64,000 nucleotides of DNA from Sulfurirhabdus autotrophica. Its GTDB lineage: Bacteria; Pseudomonadota; Gammaproteobacteria; Burkholderiales; SMCO01. This document shows, in pieces, positions 26,501 through 34,262 of the stretch. The translations under genes and the position numbers were made by a program. The stretch lies in NCBI RefSeq assembly GCF_004346685.1, contig NZ_SMCO01000001.1:558001-622000 (forward strand), read 5' to 3'. Each line of letters starts with the position of its first letter. Position 1 is the first letter of the stretch. Under the pieces are notes generated by a model. The model was not told where the DNA came from. It ran no database searches and worked only from the letters and a program-made list of their open reading frames with translations.

Positions 26501-26670
26501 AATTTTTCGCGGAAGTTTTTCTCAAGTGCGGCGCGGTCGCAGATATCGTCGCGATATTCGTACTTGAGACCCTGGAGTTTGCCAATAAAACCGTATTCGA
26601 TGGTGTCCTCCCGGACAGCGAAGCCTGGAGTATCAGTGGGCCGGCTATAGGTATCTTTTGAATTAAGCAT
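23551..26670 (-). CDS. hsdR: Type I restriction endonuclease subunit HsdR
   Basis: About 1039 residues (ATG at 26670; an alternative start 9 nt upstream). The N-terminal nuclease core shows RYDVILLINGVPCVQIELK (D...ExK) at about 135-155. The translocase motor has Walker A WHTTGSGKT near 300, FVVDRKDLDRQ, the DEAD-type box FIFDECHRSQ near 410, GFTGTPIFG (motif III) and a late VDMLLTGFDSK and QAFSRTNR. It pulls DNA and cuts at collision when both strands of the target are unmethylated. First intact gene of the leftward operon. Its ATG lies 2 nt after the stop of a truncated, unrelated HsdR fragment. Confidence 0.96.
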   Translation of the reverse strand: MLNSKDTYSRPTDTPGFAVREDTIEYGFIGKLQGLKYEYRDDICDRAALEKNFREKFEALNRVKLTEAEFARLLDEIVTPDVFTAAKTLRSINAFTRDDGTPLNYTLVNLKDWCKNHFEVINQLRINTDNSHHRYDVILLINGVPCVQIELKTLGVNPRRAMEQIVEYKHDPGNGYTKTLLCFMQLFIVSNRDRTYYFANNNARHFAFNADERFLPIYEFADEDNSKITQLDEFAERFLKKCDLGRTISRYMVLLAGEQKLMIMRPYQVYAVQHIVKCIDDDNGNGYIWHTTGSGKTLTSFKASTLLKENDHIHKCVFVVDRKDLDRQTREEFNKFQEGCVEENTNTAALVRRLLSEDYADKVIVTTIQKLGLALNENSKRNKQRSKNDQPTYKEMLAPLSDKRIVFIFDECHRSQFGENHKVIKAFFPKAQLFGFTGTPIFGGPNGNASRVKIDGEVASYQTTEELFQNQLHAYTITHAIEDGNVLRFHVDFFKPEGKNPPKPGEAIAKKAVIEAILAKHDAATGGRRFNAILATASINDAIEYHTLFKTMQAEKQDADPDFKPLNIACVFSPPAQLAENPESKKDIEQLSEDLLQEQEDNKVEPEAKKKALEAILADYNTRYGTNHRLSDFDLYYQDVQKRIKDQQWPKQPKEIEEGKPKKDLRHLEKIDITIVVDMLLTGFDSKFLNTLYVDKKLQHHGLIQAFSRTNRVLNSTKPYGNILDFRQQQDSVDAAIALFSGEKTGEQAREIWLVDKAPVVIQKLEAAVQKLDAFMKSQGLDCTPSAVANLKGDAAKTVFIERFKEVQRLKTQLDQYTDLTGENKATIEQVLPDANLRGFKGQYLETAKKLREQRGKGGDKDAADNPADQLDFEFVLFASAVIDYDYIMGLIAKFSEKGPGKFKMSREELIGLISADAKFMNERDDIAEYIGTLKAGEGLSEAAIRDGYARFKAEKSTKELAAIAAKHHIATDALQAFVDGILDRMIFDGEQLSDLMAPLDLGWKARTQAELALMADLHPLLTKRAGARDISGLSAYDQ

Positions 26671-26672
26671 GA

Positions 26673-26963
26673 CTAGCAATGTATAAAGGTGATTGGATTC
26701 GTGCTGCGCGACAAACCCCGACCAGAATGGGTTTTGACACCACTGAGGGTAACGCCTTCTTTCTCGGCTTCGATCACCCCGGCGGCCTTGCCATCCACAT
26801 ACGGCAGATAGTCGGTAAAGCCATGCCCGGATTTGAACGGAAATTCCCGGATCGCCACGCCACGCGCCGCATATAAGTTGGTTTGCGCTACGTCACAGAC
26901 GTACCAACCCTCCGCCCGTAACAAGCGGTCTATCGTCTCCCTGGCTGCAGCTTCTAGCGACAT
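26673..26963 (-). pseudogene. N-terminal remnant of a different-type HsdR
   Basis: About 96 residues. The segment ARETIDRLLRAEGWYVCD and REFPFKSGHGFTDYLPYVDG KAAGVIEAEKEGVTLSGV is the N-terminal PD-(D/E)XK domain of EcoEI-type HsdR/DEAD restriction enzymes. The usual IEAK catalytic lysine reads IEAE here. The sequence then departs from the family (KTHSGRGLSRSTNPITFIHC) and stops 2 nt before the intact hsdR. The two R proteins belong to different subfamilies, so this is the stub of a replaced restriction system. It may still be translated and couple to hsdR. Confidence 0.75.
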
Positions 26964-27094
26964 TATTGTTATCAATTATTTTAACCATGCAATCCTAGCA
27001 CAAAACCATAATGCCAATCTGCCTCTGAACATATTATCTATGCAAAAAATTGGCAATTTCGAGCTAACATTAACCGATATTTCAGGCCCACATT

Positions 27095-27853
27095 TTATCT
27101 GTTCAGTGGCTTGCGCAGAATATCCACTCTAATCGGGCTTTGGAAATCAAAGCCGGTGGGTGTCATGTGCGCCATGAACTTGTCCCGAACAGCTGCATAT
27201 AATTCCGGGGCCAGTTGATGGTGAGTGTGGGTGACTTTCAGGATGCCTTCTTCAAATTGCTCAAAGTTATCAAAACGGCCCGGGGTATTGAAAAATTTCT
27301 GTGCAACCAGTTCAAACAGTCCGCTTTGCACTGCCCGTTGCACTGCTGCAAAAGCTAGCTCGCGAACTGTTTTTTCATCGTGGAACAGGCGTAAAATTTC
27401 GTTGAATTCACCCGCATAGACCGGCTCGGAAATATACGCCAGGCCGCCAGGTTTTAATACCCGCCGGATTTCTTTCAGCGCCTGGTCCATGAGCTCTCTT
27501 GGCACATGATGCAATGACTTGAACATGAGGACGATATCAAAGCTGTTATCTTGTGATGGTATCGCCTCTGCACCGCCTAATGCAAAAGTGACATTGGGCA
27601 GATCCTGTATTTGCAAGTTTTTTTCATGCTGGATTTGGTCTACTTCCAAAGCGGTAATAGAGGCTACTTTGCCAGTTTTAGCTAAAGCGCGGGTCTTTTC
27701 TGCTTTACCGCACCCTAGCTCCAGAATATGTGCGCCCTGTAAAGGAAGTTCACTTTCCAGTACAAGCTGTTCGTCGCACAGGGTTTTGACGGTGGAATCT
27801 GCTATTTTCATTTTCACTTTACTTTTGTTTGGCTGGTTTTCGTTTGGAATCAT
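27095..27853 (-). CDS. Class I SAM-dependent methyltransferase
   Basis: 252 residues. Rossmann-fold methyltransferase: motif I ILELGCGKAEKTRALA near residues 45-55, acidic motif II ALEVDQIQHEKN, motif III DLPNVTFALGGAEAIP and motif IV NSFDIVLMFKSLHHVP, then LKPGGLAYISEP. The pattern is UbiE/Methyltransf_11-like. The C-terminal part FEEGILKVTHTHHQLAPEL is His-rich and may define the substrate site. The start is uncertain among 27859, 27853 and 27811. It is monocistronic and flanks the restriction island. Substrate unknown. Confidence 0.88.
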   Translation of the reverse strand: MIPNENQPNKSKVKMKIADSTVKTLCDEQLVLESELPLQGAHILELGCGKAEKTRALAKTGKVASITALEVDQIQHEKNLQIQDLPNVTFALGGAEAIPSQDNSFDIVLMFKSLHHVPRELMDQALKEIRRVLKPGGLAYISEPVYAGEFNEILRLFHDEKTVRELAFAAVQRAVQSGLFELVAQKFFNTPGRFDNFEQFEEGILKVTHTHHQLAPELYAAVRDKFMAHMTPTGFDFQSPIRVDILRKPLNR

Positions 27854-27887
27854 GTGCACTCAAATGGGGTAAAGATGAGATGATACT

Positions 27888-27926
27888 GCCCCCTCTCCCT
27901 AGTTTTTTTATGGGGGGAGAGGGGGC
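27888..27926. repeat. GC-rich 12-bp-stem inverted repeat
   Basis: GCCCCCTCTCCC (27888-27899) pairs perfectly with GGGAGAGGGGGC (27915-27926) across a T-rich loop, between divergent genes, so it is not a normal terminator. The CCCTCTCCC theme recurs in the element at 28865-28990. Confidence 0.65.
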
Positions 27927-28127
27927 GTGTTGTCCGTGGTCAGGAAGCGCTATTGACTTGACTATTGGACAGGGGTTTTGCTTCATAGTTACAACTTCCA
28001 TCGTTTAATCATTTTCGGCGTACATTCAATTCTGAATTTTATAGATGCCTTCAAAGCGTTACAATACAACTTTGCATGTTCGTAAACAAATTCAGCTTTT
28101 TGCTATCACCCCTTTAAAGAGTCCGTT

Positions 28128-28808
28128 TTGAATAAAGTCGTTATTACCATACAAGGCAAGACCCTTATCCTCCATTATCAGGTTAAACCCGGGCTGAGGC
28201 GTAACGGCACCGGCTGGGCAACCTATATTGAGGTGTTGCCTTCTGACGAGTTATCCCGCTTTAATCTGAAGGGTCTGACACCTGAAATGTTTTGCGTAAA
28301 TATCTCCGACATGGTGAATATTCGCGGGCTGCTTTCTGGTGTAGTGGAAAATGAAAAGCAGCTGCCTGTTGCACTTTTTGACATGGATCAGGATGACTAC
28401 CTGAAAGCGATTAGCAACTTGACCGTTAAGCTTACCCATTTGCAATTGGTGAACTTGCTTGAACCTTTGTCTGGCTATGTGCAGGAAGCGGATGACGAAT
28501 TTATTGATTTTGAAGAAAAAGTGGTACCGCATACGAAAGAAGCAAGTACGGAAACTGGCACGTACAGTGGCTACCGGCTAACCATTGTCTCTGTAGATAC
28601 CGGTGAGAAAATAGCGCCATTTGCTTACTACAATCTGGATGTCTTCAGTGCAGGTGAATGGCAGGGCTTTCCTCCCCCTCAAGCACACAATGAAACCTTG
28701 CGTCTGGCTATGGCCAAGAAACTGGAAGAGATGAGCCTTGTTGGCGTGCAGTTAACGCAGATTCATGATGAAACGGATTATGCGGTATCTATGGATACTT
28801 CTCTTTAG
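28128..28808 (+). CDS. Protein of unknown function (TTG start)
   Basis: 226 residues, soluble, with a TTG start and no good ribosome site, so the N-terminus is uncertain. Two recognisable halves: residues 1-60 with beta-rich TIQGKTLILHYQVKPGLRRN, and a C-terminal part containing YSGYRLTIVSVDTGEKIAPF and LAMAKKLEEMSLVGVQLTQI. No known family recognised. Isolated between the methyltransferase (divergent) and a palindromic repeat. Confidence 0.6.
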   Translation: MNKVVITIQGKTLILHYQVKPGLRRNGTGWATYIEVLPSDELSRFNLKGLTPEMFCVNISDMVNIRGLLSGVVENEKQLPVALFDMDQDDYLKAISNLTVKLTHLQLVNLLEPLSGYVQEADDEFIDFEEKVVPHTKEASTETGTYSGYRLTIVSVDTGEKIAPFAYYNLDVFSAGEWQGFPPPQAHNETLRLAMAKKLEEMSLVGVQLTQIHDETDYAVSMDTSL

Positions 28809-28864
28809 GCAATTTGTTTTCGACTATTGATTATCAGCCGCCTCACAAGCCAACTAATTCTCTT

Positions 28865-28990
28865 CTGGAAACATCTGTTTTCCCTCCCCCTTGATGGGGG
28901 AGGGCCAGGGAGAGGGTGGTAACTCCTTTAAATTTAGCCCCTCTCCCCGACCCTCTCCCACAAGGGGAGAAGGGGATGTAGCGTTTCCAG
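28865..28990. repeat. 126-bp palindromic repeat element
   Basis: The ends CTGGAAACATC (28865-28875) and GATGT...GTTTCCAG (up to 28990) are inverted. Inside are two GC-rich arms: CCCTCCCCCTTGATGGGGGAGGG with GGGAGAGGGTGGT on the left, and CCCCTCTCCCCGACCCTCTC CC on the right. It is built like a REPIN or small MITE and lies between two convergent genes. Its arms share the GGAGGG...GGGTGGT theme of the DUF559-associated repeats. Confidence 0.75.
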
Positions 28991-29004
28991 ATGAGAGTGA
29001 ACTA

Positions 29005-29268
29005 TTACTGCTTAACCAAGTTTCCTTCACACAATTCAGGCTTGCCTAACTTGGTGAATACAGGCGCAATACTGGCAGGAGATATGGCTACTGGCATCAC
29101 ATAGTAGGCGGCGCCGTCAAGGCAGATCTTCTGGAGCATCCAGCCTTTAACTTTACCCTGGATTTTGATTTCTTCGATTAACACCTTATCAAGGTTGATT
29201 ATGCGATCTGCCCCCAGTGTAGATGTAGAGAAAAATACCAGCCCCATCATTAGCATCATCTTTTTCAT
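29005..29268 (-). CDS. Small exported protein, unknown
   Basis: 87 residues with a signal peptide (MKKMMLMMGLVFFSTSTLGA). The mature chain has two cysteines (LQKICLDGAAYYV; KPELCEGNLVKQ) likely to form a disulfide. No domain recognised. It lies downstream of, and in the same direction as, the DUF302 gene, 160 bp away. Confidence 0.65.
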   Translation of the reverse strand: MKKMMLMMGLVFFSTSTLGADRIINLDKVLIEEIKIQGKVKGWMLQKICLDGAAYYVMPVAISPASIAPVFTKLGKPELCEGNLVKQ

Positions 29269-29429
29269 TTATTACCCCTGTCAGAATTTCAGCGTTTGCG
29301 TTATTTTAACGCGTACCCCATGTCCGGAAGACTCATGATTAATTAAACAAAAATCAGAGTTTAACGCAATCTGAATCTTCTGGACAAAACGCTTTGTTAT
29401 TCAAGTGGCAATCTGACTGGGCTACTTGA

Positions 29430-29876
29430 TTACTCTGTGGCAGTTTTGGCAATTCCCGCAAGCAGACCATCCAGTTTTTTTGTCAATTCTTCCTGCCCGG
29501 ATATTTTATGCCGATGGACAATCTCACTGACCGTTGTATAGGACACAAACACTTTACCCTCGGCATTTTCCCAGACCAGCGCTTTAAGCGGAAAATCAAT
29601 GGCAGATTTAGGCTCAGCCACCATGAACGGCGTGCCACCCTTGGGATTACCGAATATCATTACCGTAGCCGGACGCATTACCAACCCTGCTTGTTTTGCC
29701 CCCTCTGCGTGATCAATTTTGGCAAACAGCGTGAGTCCCTTCTCATTGATTACAGATTCCAGCTTTGTTACCGTTTCCTGAAAACCGAACTTGCTTGCCT
29801 TGTCTTTCATACCATCCTCAGCATAAGCACTTAGTGAAAAAACCAATAGTACAAATGTTATCAATACTTGTTTCAT
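29430..29876 (-). CDS. Exported DUF302 protein
   Basis: 148 residues: signal peptide (ITFVLLVFSLSAYAED) then one DUF302 domain, recognisable by the pattern VTKLESVINEKGLTLFAKID HAEGA, LVMRPATVMIFGNPKGGTPF and ALVWENAEGKVFVSYTTV. DUF302 proteins are small periplasmic or thioredoxin-associated proteins of unknown role, often beside sulfur or redox genes. The neighbouring DUF1223 gene is also redox-like. Confidence 0.88.
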   Translation of the reverse strand: MKQVLITFVLLVFSLSAYAEDGMKDKASKFGFQETVTKLESVINEKGLTLFAKIDHAEGAKQAGLVMRPATVMIFGNPKGGTPFMVAEPKSAIDFPLKALVWENAEGKVFVSYTTVSEIVHRHKISGQEELTKKLDGLLAGIAKTATE

Positions 29877-29925
29877 TTTCAGATCTCCTTACCGTTAAAA
29901 AAACGCCCATTCAGGTTTTAAATTA

Positions 29926-30759
29926 CTACCCAGCACACCATGGCAACTGCATTGCCTGTAAAACTTCGCCCGTAGCCTGATCTTGAACGAATGCCACCAC
30001 CCCCATTTTTGTTGTTACCCACTCCGGCTTGGAGCGTATTGCCTGTTGCCAGCTAACCTGCCCTCCTTGACCTATCACTATAGGACCTATCCATTCCCGA
30101 ACCACACCGTCGTGATAGAGCTTACGCCCACGGTTTTCCCCTGCACTGATTTCACTGAATAAATCGTTCTGATAAACGGCCACATAGAGTGCAGTTCCGC
30201 TACGTGCTTTTGCATGTGCAGTTATGTGTGTCTCATCCGCTTTGGCAGGGTTAAGTGTCAGCGTAATTTGTGCACCGGGGGGTAATTTGCTCACCTCGTT
30301 GACGGTGCGCGTGAATGTATCGTTACCCCAGCCACGGAAATCCTTACCGTTCAAGATTACCTGAGGTGTATACACTAAAGTGGAATGACTTAACCTGGCC
30401 ATTTCCCGCTGCCTGCTTGAATACAGGGGTTGAGCAAAGCGATCTTTCCAACCTATGTAGTCCCAATAGTCCACATGCAACGCAAGGGGTATGACACGCT
30501 GGGTGATTGATTTCTGCGTAACCAGTTCGCTCAGCCATTTGTCTGCAGGCGGGCAACTGCTGCATCCTTCCGAGGTGTAGAGTTCCAGCAATGAGACTCG
30601 GGTTGGTCCACTGAAGGCAGAGCACTCAGTCGCCGCCTGTGTGAGTGGTGATGCAAAACTGGACACCAATGCAACAGACCAGACTAGTGCTACTACAGCG
30701 ATGTGCCTGAGATGTATGGACTTTACAGGCGACACAAGTCGAAATGCTGCATTGTTCAT
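29926..30759 (-). CDS. Exported DUF1223 protein with thioredoxin-like CxxC
   Basis: 277 residues. The N-terminal signal (VALVWSVALVSSFASPLTQA) is followed by LLELYTSEGCSSCPPADKWL at about residues 57-76, the CxxC-containing hallmark of DUF1223. LALHVDYWDYIGWKDRFAQP and YTPQVILNGKDFRGWG are also diagnostic. Predicted periplasmic thiol-disulfide-like protein. Start 30759 has AGGAA upstream; an earlier ATG at 30810 lacks one. Located 49 bp upstream of the DUF302 gene and probably co-transcribed with it. Confidence 0.9.
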   Translation of the reverse strand: MNNAAFRLVSPVKSIHLRHIAVVALVWSVALVSSFASPLTQAATECSAFSGPTRVSLLELYTSEGCSSCPPADKWLSELVTQKSITQRVIPLALHVDYWDYIGWKDRFAQPLYSSRQREMARLSHSTLVYTPQVILNGKDFRGWGNDTFTRTVNEVSKLPPGAQITLTLNPAKADETHITAHAKARSGTALYVAVYQNDLFSEISAGENRGRKLYHDGVVREWIGPIVIGQGGQVSWQQAIRSKPEWVTTKMGVVAFVQDQATGEVLQAMQLPWCAG

Positions 30760-31101
30760 TACAATTCCTTTTGATATATGTTCATGCTTCATCACAAACA
30801 GACAGGCCACTCAAAGAGCGCTCGTTTACACAACCCGTAGCAAGATAAAGATTGGTTGTTAGTCGTTTACAAGGGGAGTTCCTTACAACTACTGGATGAA
30901 ATCAAGAAAACCTTAAAAAATTGAATAAACTAGAGGGGTGGGAAACTGTAAAATTAACGCAGAGGCGCAAGTAATTGACCAATTCACTGCTGATTTCCCG
31001 TGCTTTGTTAACCTGCATTTGTATTGCATTCTTTCCAGGTTTTGACCTTCTCCGCGCCGCTGCGGTTAATCAAAACCTATGAAACAAAGTCCAATATCAC
31101 C
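30760..31101. other. Intergenic region, nothing recognised
   Basis: 342 bp between the DUF1223 gene and the end of the M23 peptidase gene. It contains no supported ORF and no repeat beyond short G/C clusters near 31050. It presumably carries the DUF1223 promoter. Confidence 0.4.
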
Positions 31102-31971
31102 TTATTTTGAACCGGCTTCCGTGTAATCAGCTGCAACGATATCGCCATACCTGGCAACGAATGCGCCACGGTGCTGATTATAAAAACTGAAGGGAATTGA
31201 AGTATCCGATTCCCCACCATTTTTCTGGATAACAAAATGCAAATGCGGGCCACTGGAATAACCACTGTTCCCTGATAAACCTATCGGGTCGCCTGCCTTA
31301 ACCCGTTGCCCCAGATATAATTCGGAAGTAAAGTGCAATAAATGGGCATAGGTAGCCCATGTACCATCATCATGAAGGATACGGACATAGTTGGCTTTAT
31401 CCAGAAATTGCGTTTGTTTGCTCCCTTCTTTATTCGGCCTGACGATGTCAATTACCGTCCCCCCTCTTGCGGCCACAACGGAGGTCCCGACCGGCATAGG
31501 AAAATCTACAGCATATTTAGCGCCTTTTTCATTGTGCGTTGTAATTGGCCCACCACTTGCCTGACTGACTCTGAATTGCAATCCATCCTGAAATGGCAGC
31601 CTGTACAAAACTTTCAAATCGGGTACTGCATCCGGGTCACCCATTTTGAACGTAGTACGCAGTGAAAAACCTGCTGATCCCCCTGGCTCTTTTTGCTTTA
31701 TTTTTAATACCGTTTTATTGGAATAGGAAGGAACCAGCACAGAGACAGGCCAGCTTCTGTCCGAAGAAATATTCTTTGAACTGGCAAGTGAAATCACCGC
31801 GTAAATGGGTGCTGGGCCAGTGTTTTTTGCAACCACTTCCCAGTGACCATTTGCACCGGTTGTTTCGACCTTAAAGGGGTATTCGTATGCGTTGGCTGAT
31901 GTACTGATTAGCAGCCCAAAACAAACCACCAGCAACAACAGCCATTTTCGACTCTCAGACCAAATCATCAA
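31102..31971 (-). CDS. Exported M23-family (LytM) metallopeptidase
   Basis: 289 residues with a signal peptide (LLLLVVCFGLLISTSANAYE). N-terminal beta-rich domain to about residue 150, then an M23 domain: HNEKGAKYAVDFPMPVGTSV supplies the first His and Asp zinc ligands, HDDGTWATYAHL the catalytic His and SSGPHLHFVIQKN the HxH. All key residues are present, so it should hydrolyse peptidoglycan cross-links in the periplasm, or act outside the cell if exported. It starts 17 nt after the stop of the DUF3579 gene and may be co-transcribed. Confidence 0.93.
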   Translation of the reverse strand: MMIWSESRKWLLLLVVCFGLLISTSANAYEYPFKVETTGANGHWEVVAKNTGPAPIYAVISLASSKNISSDRSWPVSVLVPSYSNKTVLKIKQKEPGGSAGFSLRTTFKMGDPDAVPDLKVLYRLPFQDGLQFRVSQASGGPITTHNEKGAKYAVDFPMPVGTSVVAARGGTVIDIVRPNKEGSKQTQFLDKANYVRILHDDGTWATYAHLLHFTSELYLGQRVKAGDPIGLSGNSGYSSGPHLHFVIQKNGGESDTSIPFSFYNQHRGAFVARYGDIVAADYTEAGSK

Positions 31972-31988
31972 TGAAATTGTGTAATCGG

Positions 31989-32306
31989 TCAGGAGGCCAT
32001 TGCTTCACAAGGCAGCGCCCGTTCATCCATACGACGATCCAGCCGCATACAGAGTTTATTGCTATTGGCAAATTGCATAATAAATTCATATGCTTGAGGA
32101 TTAGTTTCTTCCAGGCCACGGGCAACGACCAGACATTTTTCACCATCAACGATGCAGGGTTGCACACTGGCTGAATATCGCAGACGTCGGTTTGCATCAA
32201 AACTTGCCAGCGAAGAAGCAATGCGTTCTATCCAGTCTCCAGGACGAAGCTTTTTCCCATCTTCCTGCAAGCTCGAAATCACGAAATAATCTGCTGGTAA
32301 AGTCAT
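31989..32306 (-). CDS. DUF3579 family protein
   Basis: 105 residues with the DUF3579 pattern YFVISSLQEDGKKLRPGDWI ERIASSLASF, RRLRYSASVQPCIVDGEKCL VVARGLEETNP and AYEFIMQFANSNKL. Such proteins are small, soluble and found mostly in betaproteobacteria, with unknown function. A clear AAGGGGA ribosome site precedes the ATG. It supports the taxonomic guess for the window. Confidence 0.8.
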   Translation of the reverse strand: MTLPADYFVISSLQEDGKKLRPGDWIERIASSLASFDANRRLRYSASVQPCIVDGEKCLVVARGLEETNPQAYEFIMQFANSNKLCMRLDRRMDERALPCEAMAS

Positions 32307-32497
32307 TCAAATCCCCTTTATTTATGCCGGACCGGTCAAAACCGGTTGTTTATTATTTTGATGTTTTTAGTTACATCTTTTTAGTATCGGCAGTGATACT
32401 GCCTTTCTTTAATGGAATTTCTCTGACAGTATTAGCTTATGGAATTAGCCATTTCCGACATTTTCCAGGCATTTCTGTTTATGATTTACGAAAACTG

Positions 32498-33508
32498 TCA
32501 GTCTGGCACAACACTAAAGGGATCGGGGGAATCCGGATTGACTCCCAGCGTGCATGACATAGCTTCCACACTACGATTCGTGATAAATTCAACCCACAAA
32601 GGGAAATGGTCTGATACGCGGTAAGACATTTGTGCCAACGATAACTCTTGAAAGATTGCGCCGCCAAAATTAATGACACCGGCGCGATGACTGGTAAGCA
32701 AGTCTAACTCACCCATGAACCAGGCTATCTGATCATAATACTTTGGCTTGCTATTGTAGGTTGTCTGTAGATTGAGCAAAGCCGTTGGCACAACCAGACC
32801 GGTGGAAACAAATGCCTGAAAAAGAGGATTATTTCCTCTTTCATCAATATTGAAGTCCCCCAGGATAATCGTGTTGTTTTCTTCGCCAGCAAGATGAGAA
32901 CGATCGCGTATTTCCTTGGCAATATATTCGGCCAGTGATTTCAACTCACCCAATCTGTCTGCTGGTACATCACCATATTTGATGTGTGCTGTGAGTAATG
33001 TGAAGCTTTCGCCTGCTGATTTAAAACCTACGATATAGGGTGTCCTGTCAAACTGTAGCACCGGGTCGCCTTTATCTGTCGGCGGCAGCACGATTTCTCC
33101 CGACAACCCGGAAGGCTGGACCCGTCGCTTATCATAAAGATAAGCCAACCGTTCACCGTTTCCCTTCGGCCCTGCTGACACGTCACTAACAACCATGCCC
33201 CAGTCTGAACCCAGAAAATCGGTGAGCAACATATGTATTGCCGAGGTATCCCACTTTACTTCCTGAATCGCAATCACATCAAAGCGCCGAACTATTTCTG
33301 CAATACAGGCCATTGCCCGGAGATTGCGCTTGGGACTGCCCGGATTTTCTTCCCATTGTTCATGTATTTTGCCAAACGCCCTGATGTTCCAGGTACCAAT
33401 GATTAAATTGTGATCCAGTAATTTATCTGGTAATTGGGAAGCTGCAATTCGGCGACGCAGCCTGACAATATCCTCGACTACCAGACGCGGGTAATTTTTA
33501 TAATCCAT
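32498..33508 (-). CDS. Endonuclease/exonuclease/phosphatase-family protein
   Basis: 336 residues from the ATG at 33508; a frame open further to 33649 overlaps the preceding gene and is not needed. EEP-fold motifs are present: LIIGTWNIRAFGK, DVIAIQEVKWD (catalytic Glu), LLTAHIKYG, TIILGDFNIDERG (D-x-N) and YRVSDHFPLWVEF (the SDH motif). No signal peptide, so a cytoplasmic DNase I-like nuclease or phosphodiesterase. It is downstream of the YqjK-like gene on the same strand. Confidence 0.88.
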   Translation of the reverse strand: MDYKNYPRLVVEDIVRLRRRIAASQLPDKLLDHNLIIGTWNIRAFGKIHEQWEENPGSPKRNLRAMACIAEIVRRFDVIAIQEVKWDTSAIHMLLTDFLGSDWGMVVSDVSAGPKGNGERLAYLYDKRRVQPSGLSGEIVLPPTDKGDPVLQFDRTPYIVGFKSAGESFTLLTAHIKYGDVPADRLGELKSLAEYIAKEIRDRSHLAGEENNTIILGDFNIDERGNNPLFQAFVSTGLVVPTALLNLQTTYNSKPKYYDQIAWFMGELDLLTSHRAGVINFGGAIFQELSLAQMSYRVSDHFPLWVEFITNRSVEAMSCTLGVNPDSPDPFSVVPD

Positions 33509-33540
33509 GCGGGAAATTTTCCGATCTTTCAGGGATGCGT

Positions 33541-33882
33541 TTAAGTTGACCTGTCTTTTCCGGGTTTGCGAGTCTTGCAGCAGGTTTGGTTTATCAGCGG
33601 GAGTAATTTCATGCCATAACCTATAATAGCTGGATAGTAGCGCCAGCAACCCTTTACAAATCGAATGAGCCCATCACGGCGCCAGACCATCAGGGCCGCT
33701 ACGCTACCGGCTATCCACCCAGGATGGGAACGCACAAAACGCACAGCTTTAAACCCGAATTCTGCCACTTCAACAGGTTTTTGCCAGTACCGGGAGATTT
33801 CAGCGATTTCTGTACGTTGAGCATCGATTTCTTCAAGCAGAGCCTGGCGACGATTGGTTATCTCTGCAAGACGATGCTTCAC
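33541..33882 (-). CDS. YqjK-like protein
   Basis: 113 residues. Basic N-terminal coiled coil (MKHRLAEITNRRQALLEEID AQRTEI) and a short hydrophobic segment (GWIAGSVAALMVW), matching YqjK family architecture. Overlaps the stop of the YqjE-like gene by 4 nt. Third member of a DUF883-YqjE-YqjK operon, usually stationary-phase or stress induced and membrane or ribosome associated. Precise role unknown. Confidence 0.7.
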   Translation of the reverse strand: MKHRLAEITNRRQALLEEIDAQRTEIAEISRYWQKPVEVAEFGFKAVRFVRSHPGWIAGSVAALMVWRRDGLIRFVKGCWRYYPAIIGYGMKLLPLINQTCCKTRKPGKDRST

Positions 33883-34259
33883 GATCTAGATACCAATTGA
33901 TCGCGATCCTTGGACAATTCAGCCAGACTGGCTGAAAACAATTTTGGCTTTTCCCGGCTTAAAGTACGAAATGCATTGAGTGCCCAAAATCCGGCACCAA
34001 AAAACAACATTGTAAAACCGCCGATTACCAACAATCGGTGCGTATCCCAGAACAATACTACGACAAAAACCGTCGCGAGCAAAACTGACAAACCAAAGAA
34101 AAAAAGCGTGAAGCCGCCAAAAATAAACATTTTCGAGATGCGAAAACGCTCTTCTTCCCACTCGTTTGACAACAATTCAAGTCGTGTCTGGCCGATAGCC
34201 AGTAAAGTGTGCACCAACCGCTTTAGTGAAGCCATTAACCCAAGGGTGGACTCTGCCAT
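33879..34259 (-). CDS. YqjE-like phage-holin-family membrane protein
   Basis: 126 residues. N-terminal amphipathic helix (LGLMASLKRLVHTLLAIGQT RLELLSNEWEEE) followed by two transmembrane helices (FIFGGFTLFFFGLSVLLATV; VIGGFTMLFFGAGFWAL). This is the YqjE/'holin superfamily III' architecture. It starts 3 nt after the DUF883 gene stop and overlaps the YqjK gene. Confidence 0.82.
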   Translation of the reverse strand: MAESTLGLMASLKRLVHTLLAIGQTRLELLSNEWEEERFRISKMFIFGGFTLFFFGLSVLLATVFVVVLFWDTHRLLVIGGFTMLFFGAGFWALNAFRTLSREKPKLFSASLAELSKDRDQLVSRS

Positions 34260-34262
34260 GGG

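Noticed and set aside
33509-33649. N-terminal extension of the EEP-family gene
   Set aside because: It overlaps the YqjK-like gene and adds no conserved sequence; EEP motifs begin well after the ATG at 33508.
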